Positions 1 through 6,296 of a stretch of 8,355 nucleotides of DNA are shown here, piece after piece. The stretch's first letter is position 1. Every line of letters begins with the position of its first letter. Below the pieces are notes generated by a model. The model was not told the DNA's origin, did no database searches, and saw only the letters and a program-made list of their open reading frames with translations. The DNA is from an uncultured Ruaniaceae bacterium (lineage in GTDB: Bacteria > Actinomycetota > Actinomycetes > Actinomycetales > Beutenbergiaceae): assembly GCA_938004115.1 (NCBI GenBank), contig CALKWS010000169.1:1-8355 (forward strand), written 5' to 3'. The translations under genes were made by a program, and so were the position numbers.

Positions 1-1086
1 ACCCGCGTAGGAGTGCAGCGAGTTGATGAAGATGTTCACGCCGTAGTAGTTGAACATCAGGGCCGCGAACCCCGCCAGGGAGAAGTAGGCGAAGGTGCGC
101 TTGTCCCACCCGGTGGTCAGGCGCACGTGGCAGTAGGCGGCGTAGATGAGCCAGACCACGAGCGTCACGACCTCCTTGGGGTCCCAGCCCCAGGCCCGGC
201 CCCAGGCGTACTCGGCCCAGATCGCCCCGGTGATCAGCACGAACGTCCACCCCACCAGGCCCACCGCGTTGAGTCGGTAGGCCAGCCGCTCCAGGACCAC
301 CGCGGAGGGGAAGGCGTCGAGCAGCCGGGACCAGAACGTGGCCCGCGCCGGTGGTACCGCCGGTTCCTCCCCACCCACGTCGATCGTCTCCACCGCGGCG
401 CCCGCGCCCGCCGGCACCGCAGCGGACTCCGCGGCGGACTCCGCGGCCCGCTGTGCTGCCGCGCCGGTGCCCCGCGGCCCGTCCGCACTCGTGCCTGGAG
501 CAGCGCCGCCGGCCTCGCCCGCCCCGGCATCGGCGGTGCCGTCCCCGCCCTGGCCTGCTCGCCGTCGCTCGTCCCGGCCGCGGAGCAGTTGCAGCACCGA
601 CATCGCCGCGCCCACGCAGAACAGCCCGGTCGCCAACGTGGCGACCGAGACGTGGATGACCAGCCAGTAGGACTGCAGCGCCGGCTGCACCCCCTCGGCG
701 CCGACGTACAACAGCAGGATCGCCACGAACAGCCCGACGACGTTGATCAGCGAGACCAGCACACCCAGGTACCGGATGTCCTTGTAGCGGTTGACCACGA
801 GGAACACCGCCATGGTGAACATCGTGGACATCAGTGTGAACTCGTACATGTTCGCCCAGGGCACGCGGTCGGCGGCGATGCCGCGCAGCACCACCGCCAG
901 CACGTGGAAGATCAGCCCGAGCCAGCTGGTGCTCATCGCGATGCCCGCCGCCCTGCGCCGCCGGTCCGGGTCCGCGCCCTTACCGAAGCCGGACAGGTCC
1001 ACGGCGAAGCCGACCATCGCCACCACGTAACTGGCGATCGTGCCGTAGATCAGCAGCGTGCTGAGGGTGGCGAGTTGCTCGTTCAT
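1..1086 (-). CDS. ccsB: CcsB/CcsA cytochrome c haem export and ligation protein (3' end off window)
   Basis: Integral membrane protein of system II cytochrome c biogenesis; with ResB it moves haem across the membrane and joins it to apocytochrome CXXCH motifs on the outer face. The 362 visible codons have no stop. They show about eight membrane segments (roughly residues 11-31, 52-72, 83-101, 107-129, 141-169, 271-294, 306-323, 332-352). The haem-binding tryptophan-rich motif WGRAWGWDPKE is at residues 295-305. It is flanked by the expected external histidines, H145 (LVIHVS) and H358 (LHSYAG). The family normally ends just after HSYAG(V), so only a few codons should be missing. Residues about 172-250 are an Ala/Gly/Glu-rich linker between membrane segments that is longer than usual. 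The ATG overlaps the resB stop as ATGA, so translation is probably coupled; no separate ribosome site is needed. Identification is firm. Confidence 0.95.
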   Translation of the reverse strand, partial: MNEQLATLSTLLIYGTIASYVVAMVGFAVDLSGFGKGADPDRRRRAAGIAMSTSWLGLIFHVLAVVLRGIAADRVPWANMYEFTLMSTMFTMAVFLVVNRYKDIRYLGVLVSLINVVGLFVAILLLYVGAEGVQPALQSYWLVIHVSVATLATGLFCVGAAMSVLQLLRGRDERRRAGQGGDGTADAGAGEAGGAAPGTSADGPRGTGAAAQRAAESAAESAAVPAGAGAAVETIDVGGEEPAVPPARATFWSRLLDAFPSAVVLERLAYRLNAVGLVGWTFVLITGAIWAEYAWGRAWGWDPKEVVTLVVWLIYAAYCHVRLTTGWDKRTFAYFSLAGFAALMFNYYGVNIFINSLHSYAG

Positions 1087-2702
1087 GTCTTCTCCTTCGC
1101 ACCTGGGCCCGGCAGTGCCGCGAGGATCCGGTCCAGTTCGCCTCGCAGCCCCGGATCGTCGTGGCGGGCCAGGGCCGCTGCATGCACCACTGTAGTTCCG
1201 TCCGGGCCCGGGATCAGCCGGGCCCACACCCGCCGCCGCGGCAGGAACAGGGAGGCCACCAGTCCGGCGAAGGCCAGGGTGGCGAAGATCCCCTGCCAGA
1301 CCGGGGAGGGGTCATAGCGCAGGTCCAGGGCCACGAACCGGGGCAGGCCGTTCAGAGTCACGGTGCCCTGGCCGTCGGGCAGGTCCACACTCTCCCCCGG
1401 CCGCAGTTCCAACTGCACCGGAACGGCCTGCCCGTCCTGGGTGGTGGTGATCTGCTCCAGCCCGGTGGTGTCCAGCACGGTCAGGTTCCGCGGCACCCCC
1501 GCATCCAGGCCGAGGTCGCCGGTATAGGCCTGCAGCACCAGCACGGGGTCCATCGGTTCGGGGTAGGCCGAGCCGAGGTAGGTACCGTCGTCGGCCTGCA
1601 GTGCGGTGGGCAGGAAGGAGCCGTTGAAGGCCAGTTGCCGCTCGCCGCCGTTGGCGTCGGGCACCATCACCACCCCGGTGGAGGTGTAGCCCGGGTCGTT
1701 GTCGGCCGGGATGAACGGCACCGGCCCGTCGTGGGCGACCTGCCCGGAGGCGTCGGTGATGGTCAGGTCCGGGGCGAACCCGTTACCCATCAGGTACACC
1801 CGCGAGCCGCTGACCGACAGCGGGTGGTTCACCCGGATCGTCTCGGCACTGGTCTGGCCATCCACCTCGAACAGGGTGACGTGGGCGGTGAAGTCCCGCG
1901 GCTGGGCATCGACGGTGAACTCCCCCACGAACTCATCGAGCCGGATCCGGTAGGGCTCCACCGACTCGGGGTCGAACAGCGCACCGGACTCGAAGGAGTC
2001 GTAGTCCAGGGCGGAGTTGACGAAGGTGGACCCCTCGATCACCATCGCCTGCCCGCGGTAATGCACCAGTTGGCCCCAGGCGGTGACCACGAGCAGCCCC
2101 ACCAGCGCCAGGTGGAAGACGATATTGCCCGTTTCCTTGCCGTAGCCGCGTTCGGCGGAGATGGTGCGCACCTGCTGCCCATCGCGCATCTCGGTACCCA
2201 CCGTGGTGCGGTAGCGGCGGTCGATGACGGCGTGCAACGCCTTGCCCACGCGCGCCGGGTCGGCCCCGACCACGCGCTGGGACCGCACCGGGAACCGGGT
2301 GAACCGCGCGGGCACCCGGGTGGGGGCGGACCGCAGCGCCTTGATGTGCGCGATCGTGCGCGGCACGATGCAGCCGATCAGGGACGTGAACAGCAACAGG
2401 TACACCGCGGAGAACCACGGTGAGGAGTACACGTCGAACATCGAGGCCCGGTCCAGCCACGGCGCCAGGGTGGGGTTGTCCTCGAAGTACTGGTTCACCA
2501 GGTGCGGGTTGACCCTGCGCTGCGGGAAGAACGCCCCGGGCAGGGCCACCACGGCGAGCAGCAACAGCAGCAGCAGCGCCACCCGCATGCTGGTCAGTTG
2601 CCGCCAGCTCCACCGCAGCCAGCCGCGCAGACCCAGGCCCTTGGCCGGCCGGGTCGGGCGCTGGGAGGTGCCGCGCAGTCCCTCGGGGGTATAACCGCTC
2701 AT
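1083..2702 (-). CDS. resB: ResB cytochrome c biogenesis protein
   Basis: Partner of CcsB in the system II haem export/ligation complex. The protein is 539 residues. It has membrane segments at about 40-59 (a leucine run followed by AVVALPGAFFPQR, the typical first ResB helix), 96-114, 194-212 and 470-487. A large extracytoplasmic domain lies between the third and fourth segments (about 213-466), and a cytoplasmic basic/Pro-Gly tail follows. The open frame continues upstream to 3011, but that part is a shadow of ccdA. I chose the ATG at 2702 because it shares one base with the ccdA stop (TGATG) and gives the usual short cytoplasmic N-terminus before helix 1. The stop overlaps the ccsB start as ATGA. 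Helix 1 is encoded by a CTG-repeat tract (2557-2577). The order ccdA-resB-ccsB is the standard actinobacterial arrangement. Confidence 0.94.
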   Translation of the reverse strand: MSGYTPEGLRGTSQRPTRPAKGLGLRGWLRWSWRQLTSMRVALLLLLLLAVVALPGAFFPQRRVNPHLVNQYFEDNPTLAPWLDRASMFDVYSSPWFSAVYLLLFTSLIGCIVPRTIAHIKALRSAPTRVPARFTRFPVRSQRVVGADPARVGKALHAVIDRRYRTTVGTEMRDGQQVRTISAERGYGKETGNIVFHLALVGLLVVTAWGQLVHYRGQAMVIEGSTFVNSALDYDSFESGALFDPESVEPYRIRLDEFVGEFTVDAQPRDFTAHVTLFEVDGQTSAETIRVNHPLSVSGSRVYLMGNGFAPDLTITDASGQVAHDGPVPFIPADNDPGYTSTGVVMVPDANGGERQLAFNGSFLPTALQADDGTYLGSAYPEPMDPVLVLQAYTGDLGLDAGVPRNLTVLDTTGLEQITTTQDGQAVPVQLELRPGESVDLPDGQGTVTLNGLPRFVALDLRYDPSPVWQGIFATLAFAGLVASLFLPRRRVWARLIPGPDGTTVVHAAALARHDDPGLRGELDRILAALPGPGAKEKT

Positions 2703-3484
2703 CAGATGATGGTTTCGAAGTTCGCGATGTGGCCCTGCATCCACTGGGTGAACGTGCCCCATAGGCCGGTGACCAGCGCCAGCCCGATGAGCACCAGCAT
2801 GATCCCCCCGAGCCGCATGATCAGCACGCGGTGCCGGCGCAGGAAGCCCATCATCCGCTGGGAGGAGCGCAGCCCCAGGGCCACCATGAGGAACGGCACA
2901 CCCAGGCCCAGGCAGTAGGCGATCACCAGGACCAGCGCCCGGACCGGATCTGCGGCGTCGTGGGCCAGGGCCAGGACGGCGGCCAGGGTCGGCCCCATAC
3001 ACGGAGTCCACCCGAGCCCGAAGACGACGCCGAGCACCGGCGCGCCCCAGACACCCGCCCGGGGACTGATGGGCAGGCGCCGCTGGCGCTGCAAGAACGG
3101 GATCCGGCCGATGAAGGCCAGTCCCAGCACCACCACCACCACCCCCAGCACACGGGTGATCAGGTCCTGCCAGCGCACCAGGAACAGGCCCGCCGTACTC
3201 AGCGCCATCGTCAACGCCACGAACACCACGGTGAATCCGGCGACGAACAGGCCCACCCCGAGCAACAGCCGGAACTTCGCCCCCCGCGCCCGCTCCCCCT
3301 GCCCCGGGGCGTCCGCCCCGCTCATCCCCGAGACGTAGCCCACGTACCCCGGGACCAGCGGGAGCACGCAGGGGGAGGCGAAGGAGATCAGGCCGGCCAG
3401 CAGCGCCACCGGAAGGGCTACCAGCAGCGCACCGCTGTAGATGGTCTCGGCGAAGTTCGCGCCGAGTTGCTCGAGCCAGCCCAT
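2702..3484 (-). CDS. ccdA: CcdA-family thiol-disulfide electron transporter
   Basis: Polytopic membrane protein that takes electrons from cytoplasmic thioredoxin and passes them through a membrane cysteine pair to an extracytoplasmic thioredoxin-like protein, here most likely the product of the preceding gene. The two signature motifs are present: SPCVLPLVPGY near residues 38-48 (cysteine 39) and GWTPCMGP near 158-165 (cysteine 162), counting from the ATG at 3484. About six hydrophobic segments are visible, which is normal for the short CcdA form without a fused thioredoxin domain. Length is 260 residues. A GTG immediately upstream (3487) would add one residue; both starts overlap the upstream stop (TGATG or GTGATG). 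I prefer ATG. The stop overlaps the resB start by one base. Family assignment is secure. Confidence 0.95.
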   Translation of the reverse strand: MGWLEQLGANFAETIYSGALLVALPVALLAGLISFASPCVLPLVPGYVGYVSGMSGADAPGQGERARGAKFRLLLGVGLFVAGFTVVFVALTMALSTAGLFLVRWQDLITRVLGVVVVVLGLAFIGRIPFLQRQRRLPISPRAGVWGAPVLGVVFGLGWTPCMGPTLAAVLALAHDAADPVRALVLVIAYCLGLGVPFLMVALGLRSSQRMMGFLRRHRVLIMRLGGIMLVLIGLALVTGLWGTFTQWMQGHIANFETII

Positions 3485-4161
3485 CACTCGGCCAGGGTCT
3501 CGTCGATCAGGGTGGACAGGATCCCCGGGTCCGCCAGCCCGAGGATCCGCGCCGCGACCCGGCCCTCGCCGTCCAGTACCACGGTGGTGGGCATCGCACG
3601 GAGAGGCACCACACCCTGCATCGCGGCCACGCCGGCGGCCTCGCTGTCGTACAACGAGGGGTAGGGGATGCCGAACCGGCGCTCGAACGCCTGGGCGGTG
3701 CCCGGGGCGTCGGTGTGGTTCACCCCGAGGAACTGCACGCCCTGGTCCGCATACTGCTCCGACAACGCGGCCAGGTCAGGAGCTTCCTTGCGGCACGGCG
3801 GGCAGTTGGCGTACCAGAAGTTCACCACCACCACCTGGCCGCGCAGGTCGGCCAGGTCGATGGCCTCCTCGGCGTAGGAGACCCCGGCAAGGTCCACCGG
3901 TTCGCCCCGGTCCGCCGGGTCCCAGGTCTCCACACTGCCATCCCCGGAGACGTAGCCCGAACCCGGCACGTCACCGGCGGCGCCGGACCCGCCGGTCGCA
4001 CCGCCGTCGGCGGTGGTGCATCCGGCCAGCAGCGCCACCACGGCCAGCACGGTGACCACGGCCCGGCGCACCTTGGGGGTGAGCCTCGGGCCGCTCCCGC
4101 GCCCGGTACCCGGCCCATCGGCGGCGGTGCGCCGTGAGTGGGTGGGACAGGCCGTCCTCAT
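3484..4161 (-). CDS. TlpA/ResA-like thioredoxin-fold lipoprotein
   Basis: Predicted membrane-anchored extracytoplasmic thiol-disulfide reductase that keeps the CXXCH cysteines of apocytochrome c reduced before haem attachment, recharged by CcdA. The protein is 225 residues. It begins with a long basic N-region, then a hydrophobic stretch (about 33-46) ending in the lipobox LLAGC with the lipidated cysteine at 48. A Gly/Ala/Ser spacer follows, then an AhpC/TSA-Redoxin type domain (about 95-222). The active site is WYANCPPC (C120 and C123), and the cis-proline is P191 in RAMPTT. The frame is open upstream to 4275. I chose the ATG at 4161 because it overlaps the phosphatase stop as ATGA, leaving a plausible if long signal N-region. 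A start nearer the hydrophobic stretch cannot be excluded. It is probably the functional counterpart of Bacillus ResA, but that is inferred from position and motifs. Confidence 0.92.
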   Translation of the reverse strand: MRTACPTHSRRTAADGPGTGRGSGPRLTPKVRRAVVTVLAVVALLAGCTTADGGATGGSGAAGDVPGSGYVSGDGSVETWDPADRGEPVDLAGVSYAEEAIDLADLRGQVVVVNFWYANCPPCRKEAPDLAALSEQYADQGVQFLGVNHTDAPGTAQAFERRFGIPYPSLYDSEAAGVAAMQGVVPLRAMPTTVVLDGEGRVAARILGLADPGILSTLIDETLAE

Positions 4162-4802
4162 GCACCCACGCTCGCAGTGGTCTCGTCGATGAGGTCCGCG
4201 GCCGGTTCGGTGTAGTGCAGGTCCACCAGGGTGGAACCGTCGAAGGTGAGCGTGGTCAGGGACGCCAGCGCGCACTCACGCTTGCGCGGGTCATGGAACT
4301 TCGGGCGGGCCTCCACCTCCAGCCGGGTGAGCCAGATCGGCAACTGGTGGGCGGTGATGACCGCCTCCCGTCCCGCGGCGGCGGCCTTGGCGTCCCGGAT
4401 CGCGGCGAACATCCGCTTCACCTGGGAGGTGTACGGCTCGCCCCAGGAGGGCCGGAAGGGGTTGATCAGGAAGGGCCAGTGCACCGGGTTGAGCAACTGC
4501 CCGGGATTCGAACTCAGTGCCAGGCCCTCGAACCGGTTGCGCGCCTCGATCACCCGCACGTCGGTGTGGATCGGCAACTGGTAGGCGTCGGCCAACGGCG
4601 CGGCGGTCTGCTGGGCCCGCAGCAGCGGGGAGGCGACCACGTGCGCGACGTCCGCGTCCCGGTCACGGAAGACCTGGGCGATCCGTTCGGCCATGCGCTG
4701 GCCCCGTTCGGACAGGCGGTACCCGGGGGTGCGTCCGTAGAGGACGCCTGCCGGGTTGTGCACTTCCCCATGACGCAACAGATGGACGAGGGTTCGAGGC
4801 AT
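4158..4802 (-). CDS. Histidine phosphatase family protein (phosphoglycerate mutase-like)
   Basis: Cytoplasmic member of the histidine phosphatase (PGAM) superfamily, 214 residues. The phospho-acceptor motif LLRHGEVHNP has R10, H11, G12 and E13. The second conserved arginine is R62 in SPLLRAQQTA, the probable acid/base region includes E86, and the second catalytic histidine is H152 in ITAHQLP. These are the features of a working phosphatase, but the sequence does not show the substrate. Glycolytic mutase activity is unlikely given the divergent context at the head of a cytochrome c maturation operon, where homologues are recurrent in Actinobacteria (Rv0525 position in M. tuberculosis, from memory). 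Its role in cytochrome maturation is unknown. The ATG at 4802 has only a weak GGAG very close to it; the gene starts 48 bases after the marR stop and may be read through from it. The stop overlaps the next gene as ATGA. Confidence 0.93.
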   Translation of the reverse strand: MPRTLVHLLRHGEVHNPAGVLYGRTPGYRLSERGQRMAERIAQVFRDRDADVAHVVASPLLRAQQTAAPLADAYQLPIHTDVRVIEARNRFEGLALSSNPGQLLNPVHWPFLINPFRPSWGEPYTSQVKRMFAAIRDAKAAAAGREAVITAHQLPIWLTRLEVEARPKFHDPRKRECALASLTTLTFDGSTLVDLHYTEPAADLIDETTASVGA

Positions 4803-4850
4803 GGCTCCAGTGTCGCAAATTTCCGCGCAGTCCCGCGCCGCCGGGTGGGG

Positions 4851-5489
4851 TCAGGCGCTCGCCGGCTCGCCCCGGGCCGGGCCAGCGGGTGCTTCTGCGG
4901 CCCGGATGTGATCAGCGCCACGGCCACCGGCAGATTCGACCGTGACGGTGGCGACGTCGTCGACCGTGGCGATGTCCTCACTTTCCGGCTCCCACGGCAA
5001 CGGCGGTGCCTGGGCCCCGGACTCCACCACTCCCTCGATGGCATTGGCCATCTTGGTGAACGCCGTGCCCAGGGTGGTGAGTTCCTCGTCGGTGACCACA
5101 TCCACCAGACGCCGGCGCACGGAACTGACGTGGGTGTGTGAGGCGGCTTGCAGCGCGGCGTACCCGGCGTCGGTGAGCATGCACTGGATCCCGCGTCCGT
5201 CGCCGTCGTCCTTACACCGGTTGACCAGTCCCTTCTTCTCCATCCGGCTCACCGTGTGAGACAGCCGGGAGCGGGAGTGGACCATCTCATCGGCCAGCGT
5301 GGACATCCGCATCCGCCACTCGGACACCTCCGACAGCCGCACCATCACTTCATATTCGTTCAGGCTCAGCCCGGTCTCGGTGTGCAGGTCCCGGTCCAGA
5401 TGTTCGTTGAGCAGTGCCATGCCGCGCACCAGAGCGCGCCATTGACGCTGCTGATGCGCGTCGAGCCAGCGGGTACCAGAATCGTCCAT
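4851..5489 (-). CDS. MarR-family winged helix-turn-helix regulator with acidic C-terminal tail
   Basis: Cytoplasmic, probably dimeric DNA-binding repressor of 212 residues. A MarR core is clear. The N-terminal dimerisation helix includes DAHQQRQWRALVRGM (about 10-24). The winged helix runs from about 42 to 110, with SLNEYEVMVRLSE, a recognition-helix region SRSRLSHTVSRMEKKGLV (72-89) and a wing CKDDGDGRGIQCMLTDAG (92-109). C-terminal dimer helices extend to about 155. Residues about 156-212 are an extra Pro/Glu/Ala/Asp-rich tail; most MarR proteins stop near 140-160. Two cysteines (92 and 103) sit at the two ends of the wing. The gene is divergent from yceI across an 83-base region with two operator-like palindromes, so autoregulation together with yceI control is likely. 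The ATG at 5489 is preceded by AGAAGG only one base away, too close for a normal ribosome site. The ligand is unknown. Confidence 0.92.
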   Translation of the reverse strand: MDDSGTRWLDAHQQRQWRALVRGMALLNEHLDRDLHTETGLSLNEYEVMVRLSEVSEWRMRMSTLADEMVHSRSRLSHTVSRMEKKGLVNRCKDDGDGRGIQCMLTDAGYAALQAASHTHVSSVRRRLVDVVTDEELTTLGTAFTKMANAIEGVVESGAQAPPLPWEPESEDIATVDDVATVTVESAGGRGADHIRAAEAPAGPARGEPASA

Positions 5490-5496
5490 GCCTTCT

Positions 5497-5526
5497 ATCT
5501 TGACACGAGAATAGTTCTCTGTTCAA
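5497..5526 (-). promoter_or_regulatory. Predicted marR promoter
   Basis: On the minus strand TTGAAC (5526-5521) and CAAGAT (5502-5497) are separated by 18 bases. Seven bases then separate the -10 from the marR ATG at 5489, so transcription could begin at or next to the start codon (leaderless). The -10 is a poor consensus match, so this is tentative. The element overlaps the predicted yceI -35 and operator site A. Confidence 0.35.
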
Positions 5527-5528
5527 CT
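5500..5528 (+). promoter_or_regulatory. Predicted yceI promoter
   Basis: A perfect -35 hexamer TTGACA (5500-5505) is followed after 17 bases by a weak -10, TCAACT (5523-5528). A start site near 5535 would leave about 38 bases of leader containing the GAAGGAG ribosome site. The -35 is convincing and the -10 is not. Operator-like site A covers the spacer and -10; site B covers the predicted start site. Confidence 0.5.
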
Positions 5529-5529
5529 A
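5512..5529. promoter_or_regulatory. Operator-like palindrome A (probable MarR site)
   Basis: TAGTTCTCTGTTCAACTA. The outer five bases on each side are inverted (TAGTT/AACTA). The right half GTTCAACTA closely matches both halves of site B. It matches 14 of 18 positions of the symmetric sequence TAGTTGAACGTTCAACTA reconstructed from the two sites. Its place over the predicted yceI -10 and the spacer of the marR promoter suits repression of both genes. Binding by this MarR is inferred. Confidence 0.55.
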
Positions 5530-5531
5530 CC

Positions 5532-5549
5532 TACTTGAACGTTGAACCA
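5532..5549. promoter_or_regulatory. Operator-like palindrome B (probable MarR site)
   Basis: TACTTGAACGTTGAACCA matches 15 of 18 positions of the same symmetric sequence and is centred on AACGTT. It begins exactly 20 bp after site A begins, close to two helical turns, so two dimers could bind on the same DNA face. It lies over the predicted yceI transcription start and just before the ribosome binding site. Confidence 0.55.
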
Positions 5550-5556
5550 CATTCCC

Positions 5557-5563
5557 GAAGGAG
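5557..5563 (+). promoter_or_regulatory. Ribosome binding site of yceI
   Basis: GAAGGAG ends nine bases before the ATG at 5573. This strong site fixes the yceI start and is one of only two good Shine-Dalgarno sequences in the window. Confidence 0.8.
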
Positions 5564-5572
5564 CATCACCCT

Positions 5573-6133
5573 ATGACCAGCCAGACCATCCAGGCCCCCG
5601 TCGTTCCCACCACCGGCACCTACACCATCGATGCCGCCCACTCCAGCGTCGGGTTCTCCGTGCGCCACGTGGGTATTGCCCGGGTCCGGGGCACGATGGG
5701 CGTCTTCTCCGGTCAGTTCGTGATCGCCGACCCGATCGAGCAGTCCAAGGCCGACGTGAAGATCGACGCGAGCAGCGTGGACACCGGCAACAAGCAGCGT
5801 GATGAGCACCTGGTCTCGGCCGACTTCTGGGACGCGGAGAAGAACCCGGAGTGGACCTTCACCACCACCTCCATCACCGGTGACCTGGACGACATGACCG
5901 TGACCGGGGACCTGACCATCAACGGCGTGACCAAGCCGGTGACCCTGTCCGCTGAGTTCGGCGGCGCGGCGACCGGCCCCAGTGGCGAGACCCGCGCCTC
6001 GTTCACCGCGACCACCTCCATCTCCCGCAAGGACTTCGGCCTGACCTGGAACGTTGCCCTCGAGGGCGGCGGCGTGATGGTCAGCGACAAGGTGAATGTG
6101 GAGTTGGACGTCGTCGGCGTGCTGGAGAACTGA
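5573..6133 (+). CDS. YceI family protein (lipocalin-like, isoprenoid/lipid-binding fold)
   Basis: Predicted soluble protein of 186 residues with the whole YceI domain. It starts with GTYTIDAAHSSVGFSVRH near residues 15-32 and continues through RGTMGVFSGQFVIADP, an ID(A)SSVDTGNKQRDEHLVSADFWDAEKNPEWTF region (about 64-96) and LTINGVTKPVTLSAEFGG (about 114-131). It ends with ISRKDFGLTWN and VMVSDKVNVELDVVG. The order and spacing match the family throughout. Known family structures are extended, lipocalin-like beta barrels that bind polyisoprenoid chains; the ligand here is not shown. There is no signal peptide, unlike the periplasmic E. coli YceI, so a cytoplasmic location is likely. It is divergent from the marR gene and probably its target, which suggests induction by whatever ligand MarR senses. 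The start is supported by GAAGGAG nine bases upstream. A strong hairpin follows the stop. Confidence 0.95.
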   Translation: MTSQTIQAPVVPTTGTYTIDAAHSSVGFSVRHVGIARVRGTMGVFSGQFVIADPIEQSKADVKIDASSVDTGNKQRDEHLVSADFWDAEKNPEWTFTTTSITGDLDDMTVTGDLTINGVTKPVTLSAEFGGAATGPSGETRASFTATTSISRKDFGLTWNVALEGGGVMVSDKVNVELDVVGVLEN

Positions 6134-6189
6134 CCAGCAGTCCTCACGGCCGGCCCGATCGTCCTGATCGAGCCACATCGACACTCAGC

Positions 6190-6217
6190 GAACGCCCGGG
6201 CTGCGGCCCGGGCGTTC
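6190..6217. terminator. Hairpin between convergent yceI and glutaredoxin genes
   Basis: Twelve-base perfect arms GAACGCCCGGGC and GCCCGGGCGTTC with a TGCG loop, 57 bases after the yceI stop. There is no real T-run on either side, which is common for high-GC actinobacterial terminators. It probably ends yceI transcription and perhaps also the convergent glutaredoxin transcript. Confidence 0.75.
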
Positions 6218-6225
6218 TGCTGTCC

Positions 6226-6296
6226 GGGTCATCTCCGACGACGGCGCAACCTGGCGCGAGGGGTCATCTCCGACGACGACGGCGCAACCTGGCGCG
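6226..6296. repeat. Tandem duplication across the 3' end of the glutaredoxin gene
   Basis: Two near-identical copies, 6226-6258 (33 bases) and 6261-6296 (36 bases), start 35 bases apart. Both begin GGGTCATCTCCGACGACG and end GGCGCAACCTGGCGCG; the second has one extra GAC triplet. The right copy contains the last codons and the TGA of the glutaredoxin-like gene. The left copy is an untranslated duplicate just downstream that also includes the TGA triplet. Confidence 0.9.

Noticed and set aside
13..2423. Long plus-strand open frames (13-1317 and 1161-2423) opposite ccsB and resB
   Set aside because: They are antisense to convincing membrane protein genes, are rich in His, Arg, Gln, Gly and Pro as expected of high-GC shadow frames, and show no domain or ribosome site.
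2703..3011. N-terminal extension of the resB frame back to 3011
   Set aside because: It overlaps ccdA out of frame and is Gly/Pro/Arg-rich; the ATG at 2702 sits at the operon junction and precedes a normal ResB N-terminus.
3130..3160. CAC repeat giving a polyhistidine run on the plus strand
   Set aside because: It is simply the reverse of valine codons (GTG) in a ccdA membrane helix.
4162..4275. Longer start for the thioredoxin lipoprotein at 4275
   Set aside because: The extension is a shadow of the phosphatase gene and would push the lipoprotein signal to residue 70 or beyond.
6226..6296. Start of a CRISPR array
   Set aside because: There are only two copies, directly adjacent without spacers, overlapping a gene end.
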